A DNA stretch of 5,229 bases, taken from positions 1-5,229 of the forward strand of contig MHEL01000069.1 of NCBI GenBank assembly GCA_001803815.1, read 5' to 3'. This document shows positions 1 to 5,229 of this stretch, one piece after another. Within the stretch, counting starts at the first letter, position 1, and the number at the start of each line of letters is the position of its first letter. This DNA is from Nitrospirae bacterium RBG_19FT_COMBO_42_15 (GTDB lineage Bacteria > Nitrospirota > CAKKRA01 > 9FT-COMBO-42-15). The notes below the pieces were generated by a model. The model saw only the letters and a program-made list of their open reading frames with translations. It did no database searches and had not been told where the DNA came from. The translations under genes were made by a program, and so were the position numbers.

Positions 1-119
1 GCCTTGATAGGCTCTCCCCTTGTTCTGATATAGGACGAGGAAATAACATTGCTGCTTTCATCAATAACAGCGGCATTGGTGCTTACAGAGCCTACATCAA
101 TTCCAAGATAGATTTTCAT
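1..119 (-). CDS. Acyl-CoA dehydratase activase, BadF/BadG/BcrA/BcrD ATPase family (N-terminal fragment)
   Basis: The first 39 residues of a protein that runs off the left edge are visible. They hold an ASKHA-fold phosphate-1 motif, GIDVGSVST at residues 6-14, followed by a second short strand (AAVID, 16-20). This glycine/serine-rich form, right at the N-terminus, is typical of the BadF/BcrA and HgdC family. Those ATPases use a [4Fe-4S] cluster and ATP hydrolysis to inject an electron into 2-hydroxyacyl-CoA dehydratases or benzoyl-CoA reductases; members of unknown role are also common. The cluster cysteines lie outside the window. The ATG overlaps the TGA of the upstream radical SAM gene as ATGA (119-116), with a weak purine-rich ribosome site (AAGAAG) inside that gene, so translational coupling is likely. 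The family call is fairly secure; the substrate system cannot be told from this fragment. Confidence 0.85.
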   Translation of the reverse strand, partial: MKIYLGIDVGSVSTNAAVIDESSNVISSSYIRTRGEPIK

Positions 120-1486
120 GCTATCTTCTTTTCAGTCTTTTCTCCTGAATGTTCTTCCCATGCAGGGTCGGCAAATTTTCCGTAACCATCTGTATATTCA
201 TCCATTGGTTTTGCAAGGGTTGTAACAAGCGTCTCCGCGCCTTCGTGAGTCGGCTTTGCATTTGATGAAAAGACAGCCTCTCTCCAGACCTCCGGCCTGT
301 CAATAAGCATGCATGGCCTGTAGAGATTCCCGCCTGATGCAAGGCGGTCTTTTATTGTGGTAAATAGTTTTGACTGAAGGGCGTCCTTCATGGTTGTATT
401 ATAAATATTATCCACTGCATAATGCGCGAAGACGCACGGCTCTATATCGCCGTTTGCATTTATATGCAGATAGCGCCTGCCTGCAGCAAGACATCCGCCT
501 ACTATAGGTCCGTCATTCCAGAAGTCTGCAAGAAGGATCGGCTTTGTATTTCTGAAATACTGCAGCCTCCTCCTCAATAAATCCCTCTGCTCAGGCTTTG
601 GCATAAGCTCAAGATTCGGCTCCCTGCCGACAGGGCAGTACGAAAAGAACCAGCCGAGGGTGCATCCTTTCTCAATCATGTGGTCAATGAACCTGTCGCT
701 TGCAATAATATCTGTATTTATGCTTGTCTGTGTGTATGAAAAGCCAAAGAGGACGCCGGCATCAGAAAGAAGTTCCATTGCCTTCATAACAGTGGCGTAG
801 TGTCCTTTGCCGCGGCGCATATCTGTCTCATCCTCATAGCCCTCAATGCTTATTGCCGGAACAATGTTTCCTATATTTGCAATACGGTCAATCAGTTTTT
901 CATCAAGAAGGCCGCCGTGCGTAAAAACATGGAATGCCATATCTTTATGCCTTTCAAAAACATCCAATAAATCCTTTCTAAAGAACGGCTCCCCTCCTGA
1001 TATAACGGCAAAATATACACCCATCTCCTTTGCCTCATTCAGTATCCTGTCAATAACCTCTACACTCAGACCCTTATCCTTAATATAGTTGCCTGAATAG
1101 CATCCAAAGCATTTTAGATTGCATGTCATTGACGGGCTTATTACAATAAAACCCGGAGGATAAAAACCATTCTTGTCCTGAAACTCTTTTCTTTTATTTG
1201 TGCCGATCAGGAGCTGATTTATGAAAAAACTTTTTACAAGCTGCTGTCTGTGGGCAGGGTGGGTATCGCTTAAAATCTTTCTTGCAACAACAAGGCTCGG
1301 ATGGCCTGACTGAAAAAGTTCCCTGATCCATCTTATTATCTTTATATAATAATCCTTTTTTGCCAGCTTCTCTGCAAGATATGTCAGCCTTATAAGCATT
1401 GCATCTGAGCTGTTCCCAACCATCCCGAGCATAGCGACCATAACCTTTGCAATAGTATAATTTTTCAGCCGCTGGTAATAGTTCAT
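116..1486 (-). CDS. Radical SAM protein with shortened SPASM-like C-terminal region
   Basis: A 456-residue radical SAM enzyme. The cluster motif CNLKCFGC gives C122, C126 and C129 (CX3CX2C), which bind the [4Fe-4S] cluster that cleaves S-adenosylmethionine. The GGEP motif at 164-167 binds the SAM amino group. Residues 1-110 form a helical, basic N-terminal extension. The C-terminal part has C332-X13-G-X4-C351, matching the first half of a SPASM motif (CX9-15GX4C). Only C392 follows, so the usual CX2CX5CX3C second half is missing; an auxiliary cluster is possible but not assured. Other cysteines are C275 and C284. The start is well supported: AGGAG lies 9 nt upstream of the ATG. It is the first gene after the promoter at 1555-1527 and overlaps the activase gene by 4 nt. 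SPASM-type enzymes often modify peptides, but no precursor peptide gene is seen, so the substrate is unknown. A role in maturing or assisting a dehydratase-type system is inferred from the neighbour only. Confidence 0.93.
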   Translation of the reverse strand: MNYYQRLKNYTIAKVMVAMLGMVGNSSDAMLIRLTYLAEKLAKKDYYIKIIRWIRELFQSGHPSLVVARKILSDTHPAHRQQLVKSFFINQLLIGTNKRKEFQDKNGFYPPGFIVISPSMTCNLKCFGCYSGNYIKDKGLSVEVIDRILNEAKEMGVYFAVISGGEPFFRKDLLDVFERHKDMAFHVFTHGGLLDEKLIDRIANIGNIVPAISIEGYEDETDMRRGKGHYATVMKAMELLSDAGVLFGFSYTQTSINTDIIASDRFIDHMIEKGCTLGWFFSYCPVGREPNLELMPKPEQRDLLRRRLQYFRNTKPILLADFWNDGPIVGGCLAAGRRYLHINANGDIEPCVFAHYAVDNIYNTTMKDALQSKLFTTIKDRLASGGNLYRPCMLIDRPEVWREAVFSSNAKPTHEGAETLVTTLAKPMDEYTDGYGKFADPAWEEHSGEKTEKKIA

Positions 1487-1509
1487 TCCCTTAAACTCCT
1501 TTCGTATTC

Positions 1510-1526
1510 TATCAAATTAATTGATA
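1510..1526. promoter_or_regulatory. Possible operator: TATCAA-N5-TTGATA inverted repeat at the minus-strand start site
   Basis: A perfect 6-bp inverted repeat with a 5-bp AT-rich centre lies directly downstream of the -10 box of the minus-strand promoter, across the expected transcription start. A dimeric repressor bound here would block the radical SAM/activase operon. The site is AT-rich, so chance occurrence is quite possible. Confidence 0.3.
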
Positions 1527-1555
1527 ATTCTATATAAACAACCCCCCTTAGTCAA
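1527..1555 (-). promoter_or_regulatory. Sigma70-type promoter for the radical SAM/activase operon
   Basis: On the minus strand TTGACT (1555-1550) is followed after exactly 17 bp by TAGAAT (1532-1527), each one mismatch from consensus. The predicted start near 1520 leaves a 5' untranslated region of about 35 nt that contains the AGGAG ribosome site of the radical SAM gene. A run of six G lies within the spacer. Confidence 0.65.
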
Positions 1556-1623
1556 GTTTTTTATTTCAACATTCTATCCTTTGCCATTCTTAATTAAGCG
1601 AACTTCCCTGCCTTAACTTTTTG

Positions 1624-1649
1624 TTGTTTACAAAATGACTTGCAAACAA
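1624..1649. promoter_or_regulatory. Possible operator: TTGTTTAC-N10-GCAAACAA inverted repeat
   Basis: Two 8-bp arms match in inverted orientation at 7 of 8 positions and lie two helical turns apart, as many dimeric regulators prefer. The right arm overlaps the -35 box of the plus-strand promoter at 1640-1669, so a bound protein could repress or position polymerase there. No specific regulator family is recognised. Confidence 0.3.
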
Positions 1650-1669
1650 TATCTAAAGTTGTGTATACT
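1640..1669 (+). promoter_or_regulatory. Sigma70-type promoter ahead of the two small ORFs
   Basis: TTGCAA (1640-1645) and TATACT (1664-1669) are separated by 18 bp. Predicted initiation is near 1676, upstream of both small overlapping ORFs. It is divergent from the minus-strand promoter at 1555-1527; the two -35 regions are about 85 bp apart. Confidence 0.5.
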
Positions 1670-1730
1670 ACTATTGGTTACAGACAGCGCTAAGATGTTC
1701 TACAAAAGGAACAATGTTCAATACTGAGAA

Positions 1731-1892
1731 ATGGGTAAACAGGGATGGAAGAAGAGAATAGAAAGTTTAAGACTGCGAATCTTAGAGCATGAAAATAAAA
1801 TCAAAAAGGAAAGAGCAAAATTCCATCCTAATGAAGGCATTGGCACAAAAAGAAAAATTGATATTAACAGATACATTATCATCATTGCTTGA
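1731..1892 (+). CDS. Small basic coiled-coil-like ORF, possibly truncated, overlapping the next ORF
   Basis: A 53-codon ORF. Residues 1-36 are charged and helical, starting MGKQGWKKRIESLR and running through LEHENKIKKERAK to PNEG. From memory this resembles small coiled-coil hypothetical proteins of about 60-70 residues that begin in the same way and carry a P-N/D-E-G turn between two helices; this needs a search. After the PNEG turn (33-36) the expected second helix is replaced by a basic, then isoleucine-rich tail ending IIIIA. The gene may therefore be truncated by a frameshift or by an old rearrangement joining it to the following ORF. The nearest purine-rich ribosome site, AAGGAA (1706-1711), is about 19 nt from the ATG, which is too far to be convincing. 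It overlaps the next ORF by more than 60 nt in another frame. Function is unknown. Confidence 0.4.
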   Translation: MGKQGWKKRIESLRLRILEHENKIKKERAKFHPNEGIGTKRKIDINRYIIIIA

Positions 1893-2073
1893 TGAACTTG
1901 ATGAGGAATGTCTTGAGGTTATCAAACTCATTGAAAAATTGCGGATTCAAAATATAACAAACAAGCAGTTAGAGGACATGCTCGGAGAGTTGTCTGCCGC
2001 TATCACACACCTTAAGGTTCATTCAGAGCAGGCAGAAAAAGCAATAGAAGAAAAACTTGATAAAGAGGCTTAA
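1789..2073 (+). CDS. Small helical hypothetical protein
   Basis: A 94-residue protein of unknown function. After a basic N-terminus it forms two predicted amphipathic helices, about residues 15-53 and 57-92, split by an asparagine-rich turn (QNITN). It has one cysteine (C41), no membrane segment and no signal peptide, so it should be a cytosolic helical hairpin, possibly self-associating. No good Shine-Dalgarno precedes the ATG at 1789. An internal ATG at 1831 would give 80 residues and drop the lysine-rich first 14, which coincide with the coding sequence of the overlapping ORF at 1731-1892. The 1831 start would then be read by translational coupling or reinitiation. Codon use and helix periodicity downstream of 1831 support a real protein. 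It lies 195 bp before the PilZ-methyltransferase gene, which has its own promoter, so a functional link is open. Confidence 0.6.
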   Translation: MKIKSKRKEQNSILMKALAQKEKLILTDTLSSLLDELDEECLEVIKLIEKLRIQNITNKQLEDMLGELSAAITHLKVHSEQAEKAIEEKLDKEA

Positions 2074-2080
2074 GAAAAAC

Positions 2081-2109
2081 TTGCAATTTAAGCTTTAAAA
2101 TAGTATAAT
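2081..2109 (+). promoter_or_regulatory. Strong sigma70-type promoter for the PilZ-methyltransferase/kinase operon
   Basis: TTGCAA (2081-2086) is followed after 17 bp by a perfect TATAAT (2104-2109). Initiation near 2116 gives a leader of about 150 nt before the GTG start, long enough for post-transcriptional control. The -35 box lies just 7 nt beyond the stop codon of the preceding small ORF. Confidence 0.7.
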
Positions 2110-2143
2110 ATTTTTGTCATAAGCATACCGACTAAACAGTTTT

Positions 2144-2161
2144 AAGGGTTGGGGGACCCTT
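2144..2161 (+). promoter_or_regulatory. Leader hairpin with G-rich hexaloop
   Basis: AAGGGT (2144-2149) and ACCCTT (2156-2161) form a 6-bp stem closing the loop UGGGGG (2150-2155). No U-run follows, so it is not a terminator. The loop is exactly complementary, allowing one G-U pair, to CCUCCA at 2263-2268, the segment that masks the ribosome site of the next gene. A loop-to-leader pairing switch is thus conceivable. Confidence 0.4.
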
Positions 2162-2190
2162 TAGAGTTTGGTGAGGAGAGGTTTTAGGCT

Positions 2191-2224
2191 TTGATTACGC
2201 AGATGATGTCATCTATGTAATCAA
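2191..2224 (+). promoter_or_regulatory. Long imperfect palindrome in the leader (RNA hairpin or operator)
   Basis: Outer arms TTGATTAC (2191-2198) and GTAATCAA (2217-2224) and inner arms AGATGA (2201-2206) and TCATCT (2209-2214) are perfectly complementary. They are separated by a GC/AT step that in RNA gives one G-U pair and one C-A mismatch. The RNA would fold into a stem of about 15 pairs with an AUGU loop. It is followed by AATTTTATT, a poor U-tract, so at most a weak attenuator. As DNA, its 34-bp symmetry downstream of the start site could equally be a roadblock operator. Confidence 0.5.
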
Positions 2225-2252
2225 TTTTATTAACTCTTATTAACCAAATTTT

Positions 2253-2267
2253 AAAGGAGGCGCCTCC
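2253..2267 (+). promoter_or_regulatory. Shine-Dalgarno inside a perfect 12-base palindrome
   Basis: AAAGGAGG (2253-2260) is a near-ideal ribosome site, 8 nt from the GTG at 2269, and decides that start. GGAGGCGCCTCC (2256-2267) is self-complementary: GGAG and CUCC can pair around a GCGC loop and hide the site. The strong site, GTG start and self-masking together suggest controlled translation. Confidence 0.6.
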
Positions 2268-2268
2268 A

Positions 2269-3726
2269 GTGGAAATTACCGTTCGGACTGAACCGCCATC
2301 TGAGATTCTTCAAGGCGAAAACTGTGAAACAGTAATGGATTATAATCCGGATAATAAAAGGTCTTCTTACCGCATCAAGATAAACTCTCCTGTAACATTA
2401 AAAACAAAATCTTTTGCAGAAATCCCCTCTCAAGCTCAGAATGTACAGACAATTAACCTGAGCGAAGGAGGAATAGGCATATCTTTTGATGCCGAAGTAA
2501 AACTTCCATCTCCTTTGTTGATTGAATTCAGCCTTATGAATACACCCCTACAATTTCATGGGGAGGTCAGATGGAACAAAATATTTGATGACGGAAAATA
2601 TTATTGCGGCGTGCATTTTTCAAATAAGGATGAGCAGCAGGACTCTGTCCTAAAAAGGTTTTTATTTACGGATGATAAATATATTCTCAATCTGGTTAAG
2701 GACTTGAGGACAGAAGACAGGGAGGTTTCTGACAAGATTGAGTCATTTTTCAGAAGGGATGTGAAGTGGTTTATTGAGGATTTGATTGATCTGGAACAGC
2801 ATATAAAGAATAAGACAATGCCTGAAGATGCCATTCAGAAAAAAGTGGATTACATCTCTGATGAGATTGTAAAAAAGGGAGATGAATTAGAAGGACAAGT
2901 AAAAAAAGGGTTGTTAACGAAAAGGATAAAGGAGGCCTTTCGTTTCTTGACTGGTCACTGGATATATAAGAGCAAGATGATGGAAATGGCATTTAAGAAG
3001 CCACAAGGTTATCCAGGTGATTATATCTTAATAGAATTAATTTACGATAACCAAGCTATCTCAAAGGACATCGGCCTTTATTATGATAAATGGTTTTTGG
3101 ATAATACCTATGCTGTTGCTATTAGAAAACGTAAAGAGAAAATGACAGAATTATTAAGAAAAACAATTATGGAAACAGCCATTTCACAAATAGACATCCT
3201 AAATCTTGCCGCAGGCTCCTGCAGGGAGATAAATGAACTCTTTGCTAACCCAGAAATTATGGGGCTTAAAAAAAAGATCAGTTTTACCTGTGTAGACTTT
3301 GATAAGGAAGCATTAGAATTCTCTAAAAACAGGTTAAGGCCACCTGAAAATACGAGGCTTGCGTTTTTAAGTGAGGATATTGTAAATCTGATAAAGAATG
3401 AAAAATGGAGAGAAAGGTTAAGCAAACAGCACCTGATATATAGCATCGGTCTTGCTGACTATATGCCGGACAGGTTACTGAAGGCATTTATTGCCTTTAC
3501 CTTTTCACTCCTACATCCTGCTGGAAGGCTCATTATTGCCAATAAAGACAGAGATAACTATAAACCGATTCCGCATGACTGGTTCGTCAATTGGGTATTT
3601 GAACCGAGGAATGTGGAAGACTTAACGAGGCTGATAGAAGATTCAGGAATAAGTAACTATTCATTAGACATGGATTGGGAAGACAGCAATAAGATATTCT
3701 TCTTAACAATCACTAAGGGGAGATAA
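2269..3726 (+). CDS. PilZ domain fused to PhcB-like SAM-dependent methyltransferase (putative fatty acid methyl ester signal synthase)
   Basis: A 485-residue cytosolic fusion. The PilZ domain covers about 28-133. Both c-di-GMP motifs are present: RSSYR (R31, R35; RxxxR) and NLSEGG (N63, S65, G68; N/DxSxxG), then a beta-barrel ending YYCGVHF. A helical linker (about 135-245) leads to GYPGDY (247-252), a hallmark I associate with the PhcB family, annotated as extracellular-factor 3-hydroxypalmitate methyl ester biosynthesis proteins. The class I methyltransferase core follows: motif I LNLAAGSCRE (311-320), the acidic end of strand 2 VDFD (342-345), GLADYMPD (394-401), and a later strand LIIANKD (421-427). 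The GTG start is set by the AAAGGAGG site. PhcB methylates 3-hydroxy fatty acids to make a volatile autoinducer, so c-di-GMP-dependent signal synthesis is inferred here. The substrate is unproven; another small-molecule carboxyl methyltransferase is the main alternative. The kinase gene follows after 3 bp. Confidence 0.85.
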   Translation: MEITVRTEPPSEILQGENCETVMDYNPDNKRSSYRIKINSPVTLKTKSFAEIPSQAQNVQTINLSEGGIGISFDAEVKLPSPLLIEFSLMNTPLQFHGEVRWNKIFDDGKYYCGVHFSNKDEQQDSVLKRFLFTDDKYILNLVKDLRTEDREVSDKIESFFRRDVKWFIEDLIDLEQHIKNKTMPEDAIQKKVDYISDEIVKKGDELEGQVKKGLLTKRIKEAFRFLTGHWIYKSKMMEMAFKKPQGYPGDYILIELIYDNQAISKDIGLYYDKWFLDNTYAVAIRKRKEKMTELLRKTIMETAISQIDILNLAAGSCREINELFANPEIMGLKKKISFTCVDFDKEALEFSKNRLRPPENTRLAFLSEDIVNLIKNEKWRERLSKQHLIYSIGLADYMPDRLLKAFIAFTFSLLHPAGRLIIANKDRDNYKPIPHDWFVNWVFEPRNVEDLTRLIEDSGISNYSLDMDWEDSNKIFFLTITKGR

Positions 3727-3729
3727 TCT

Positions 3730-5229
3730 ATGGAGTTATTATCTTCAATAACATATTACTCCTTTTCAGCACTATTGAACCTCACTATAAGCCTTATTTT
3801 GGCCTTGGTGGTCCTCAAAAATAACACGAAACCTTTTGTCAATAAGATATTTACGGCTTTAATGTTCAGCGTAGCATTATGGTCAATATTCTATTTCCTG
3901 TGGCTAAACACACCAGACAAGAATCTTGCAGATTTTTATATGAGAATATGTATGATCCCTGTCCTTTTTATGGGTACCTTTTATACCCATTTTGTAATTT
4001 CTATATTGAAAAAGGAATGGCCAAGGTCTTTAATTATCGGTAACTATCTAATAAGTATCCTTATTGCTACTGCAGTCTATACGCCATTGTATGCCAAGGA
4101 AGGTGGAGCATATATGTCCTTTAGCTACTGGCCACTACCAGGCCCACTCTTTCACATTCACTTACTCCATTTCTCCCTTAATGTTCTTTACTCCAATTAT
4201 CTACTGTATCGCTCCATTAAGGAGACCGATGGAATATTCAGGAATCAGCTCCTTTATTTCCTTGTTGGCTCTGCTATCGGTTTCACTGCAGGTATGACCA
4301 ACTATTTTTTCTGGTATAGGATACCTATCCCGCCAATTTTAAACATATTTGTATCCTTATATGCACCATGTTATTCATATGCAATTATAAAATATCGGCT
4401 GATGGAGATAAATATTGTATTTAAAAAAGGGGCTGTTTATGCCATTGGATTATTTCTTGTATTAACCCCGACCTATTTTATTCTCTTATGGACACAAAAT
4501 ATATTTTTTAAGACAGTAAATATACCCTATTCACTTATTATTTTTAGTCTTCTTATTTTAGCAACAGTTGCTTTCTATAAGATAAAATCAAAAATAGAAA
4601 TTACTATTGAAAAAAGTTTATTCAGCAATAAATACGACCCTTACAAAATCCTCACCAACTTCTCAAAGGACATGGTATCTGTCTTAACATTGGATGAACT
4701 TCTTGATAAGACCATCAATACCTTTGTTGAAACACTTAAGATTAAAAAGGCTTCTATCTTTTTGTTTGATGAAGAAAAGAAGAACTACGAGATGAAGGCG
4801 TCTTTTGGCCTTGATGAAGAAAAGAACAAGTTTAAAATAAAGCAGGATGTGCCATTGATTAATTATTTTGTTGAAAAAGAGGATGTGGCAATAAGGGAGG
4901 AGATAGAAAGATATCCGAGCACACAGCAAACTCAGGATATGATAAAGATACTAAAAGATATGGAATCGGAGATAGCCATACCTTTTATGGAAAAGGATAA
5001 GATAGTCGGCTTTTGCAACCTAAGCGCTAAGGGCGACAGGAGCATGTATTCCCATGAAGACATAGAGCTGTTTCTGTCTTTAGGCCATCAGGCTGCAATA
5101 GCAATAAAAAATGCCCTGCTTGTTGAGAAGATAAAGGAATCAAAACATATTATTAGAAGGATGGAGAGGCTAAAGACCATAGGAGACATGGCAGCAGGAC
5201 TGGCGCATGAGATAAGAAATCCCCTTGTG
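3730..5229 (+). CDS. Multi-pass membrane sensor histidine kinase with GAF domain (C-terminus beyond window)
   Basis: An open frame of 500 codons without a stop. About nine hydrophobic segments lie near residues 9-30, 40-59, 71-93, 100-119, 138-160, 173-195, 199-222, 235-256 and 263-285. The link KYRLMEINIVFKKGAVY (221-237) is typical of ComP-like and other 7TM-type kinases. A GAF domain spans about 306-460, preceded by the motif LFSNKYDPYKIL (297-308). After a short helix comes the HisKA start GLAHEIRNPL, with phosphoacceptor H493; dimerisation and ATPase domains lie outside. AGGGGAGA, inside the end of the previous gene, sits about 7 nt before the ATG, and the genes are 3 bp apart, so they are co-transcribed and probably coupled. 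By analogy with PhcS beside PhcB, the membrane part may sense the methyltransferase product. A PrsK-like or redox-sensing GAF kinase is the alternative. Its response regulator would be expected downstream. Confidence 0.88.
   Translation, partial: MELLSSITYYSFSALLNLTISLILALVVLKNNTKPFVNKIFTALMFSVALWSIFYFLWLNTPDKNLADFYMRICMIPVLFMGTFYTHFVISILKKEWPRSLIIGNYLISILIATAVYTPLYAKEGGAYMSFSYWPLPGPLFHIHLLHFSLNVLYSNYLLYRSIKETDGIFRNQLLYFLVGSAIGFTAGMTNYFFWYRIPIPPILNIFVSLYAPCYSYAIIKYRLMEINIVFKKGAVYAIGLFLVLTPTYFILLWTQNIFFKTVNIPYSLIIFSLLILATVAFYKIKSKIEITIEKSLFSNKYDPYKILTNFSKDMVSVLTLDELLDKTINTFVETLKIKKASIFLFDEEKKNYEMKASFGLDEEKNKFKIKQDVPLINYFVEKEDVAIREEIERYPSTQQTQDMIKILKDMESEIAIPFMEKDKIVGFCNLSAKGDRSMYSHEDIELFLSLGHQAAIAIKNALLVEKIKESKHIIRRMERLKTIGDMAAGLAHEIRNPLV

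Noticed and set aside
1714..1761. 15-codon ORF after AAGGAA
   Set aside because: The purine run is only 2 nt from the ATG, too close for normal initiation, and the peptide shows no feature of note.
1841..1862. Sigma54-like TGGCAC followed by TTGAT
   Set aside because: The spacing to the second element is wrong and there is no GC at the -12 position; it lies within coding sequence.
2066..2095. Hairpin around the stop of the small helical ORF (GCTTAA/TTAAGC), possible terminator
   Set aside because: The stem is AU-rich, the loop is 12 nt and no U-tract follows. It overlaps the -35 region of the next promoter, so termination is unlikely.
2116..2268. c-di-GMP riboswitch (GEMM-I or GEMM-II) expected before a PilZ gene
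   Set aside because: The leader shows none of the conserved GEMM core segments or the tetraloop/receptor arrangement.
3108..3446. Antisense reading frame of about 110 codons within the methyltransferase region
   Set aside because: It has no ribosome site and its sequence mirrors the well-supported sense gene.
4064..4297. Second plus-strand frame inside the kinase gene
   Set aside because: The kinase frame is unbroken through the region with sensible membrane segments; the alternative frame is a shadow.
4768..4826. 14-bp direct repeat GATGAAGAAAAGAA, copies 45 bp apart
   Set aside because: Both copies encode a charged DEEK stretch in the GAF domain in the same frame; low-complexity coding is enough to explain it.

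Overview
The window looks like chromosomal DNA from an anaerobic or metabolically versatile Gram-negative bacterium, possibly of the Nitrospirota or Desulfobacterota type. That is an inference from gene content: a BadF-type dehydratase activase, a SPASM-like radical SAM enzyme, and a many-pass GAF histidine kinase beside a PilZ protein. No rRNA, tRNA, CRISPR, IS element or phage gene is visible.

Left part, minus strand (1-1555): a sigma70-like promoter (1555-1527) drives a 456-residue radical SAM protein. Its stop codon overlaps, as ATGA, the start of a BadF/BcrA-type ASKHA ATPase that runs off the left edge. The two genes look translationally coupled.

Centre, plus strand (about 1620-2268): a divergent promoter leads into two small, overlapping, out-of-frame ORFs. 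The first (53 codons) starts like a small coiled-coil protein; the second (94 codons, or 80 from an internal ATG) is an all-helical protein of unknown function. After them comes a near-consensus promoter (2081-2109) and a roughly 150-nt leader. The leader holds a G-rich-loop hairpin, a long imperfect palindrome, and a perfect 12-base palindrome that contains the Shine-Dalgarno sequence of the next gene.

Right part, plus strand (2269-5229): a two-gene operon with a 3-bp gap. The first gene encodes a PilZ domain (cyclic-di-GMP receptor, binding motifs intact) joined to a SAM-dependent methyltransferase resembling the family of PhcB, which makes 3-hydroxy fatty acid methyl ester autoinducers. 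The second encodes a sensor histidine kinase with about nine membrane segments, a GAF domain and the start of a HisKA domain, cut by the window end. The pairing recalls the phcB-phcS quorum-sensing genes of Ralstonia. The fused PilZ domain suggests a system in which c-di-GMP gates signal synthesis, with the kinase as the sensor. This is the most interesting content of the window, and it remains a prediction.
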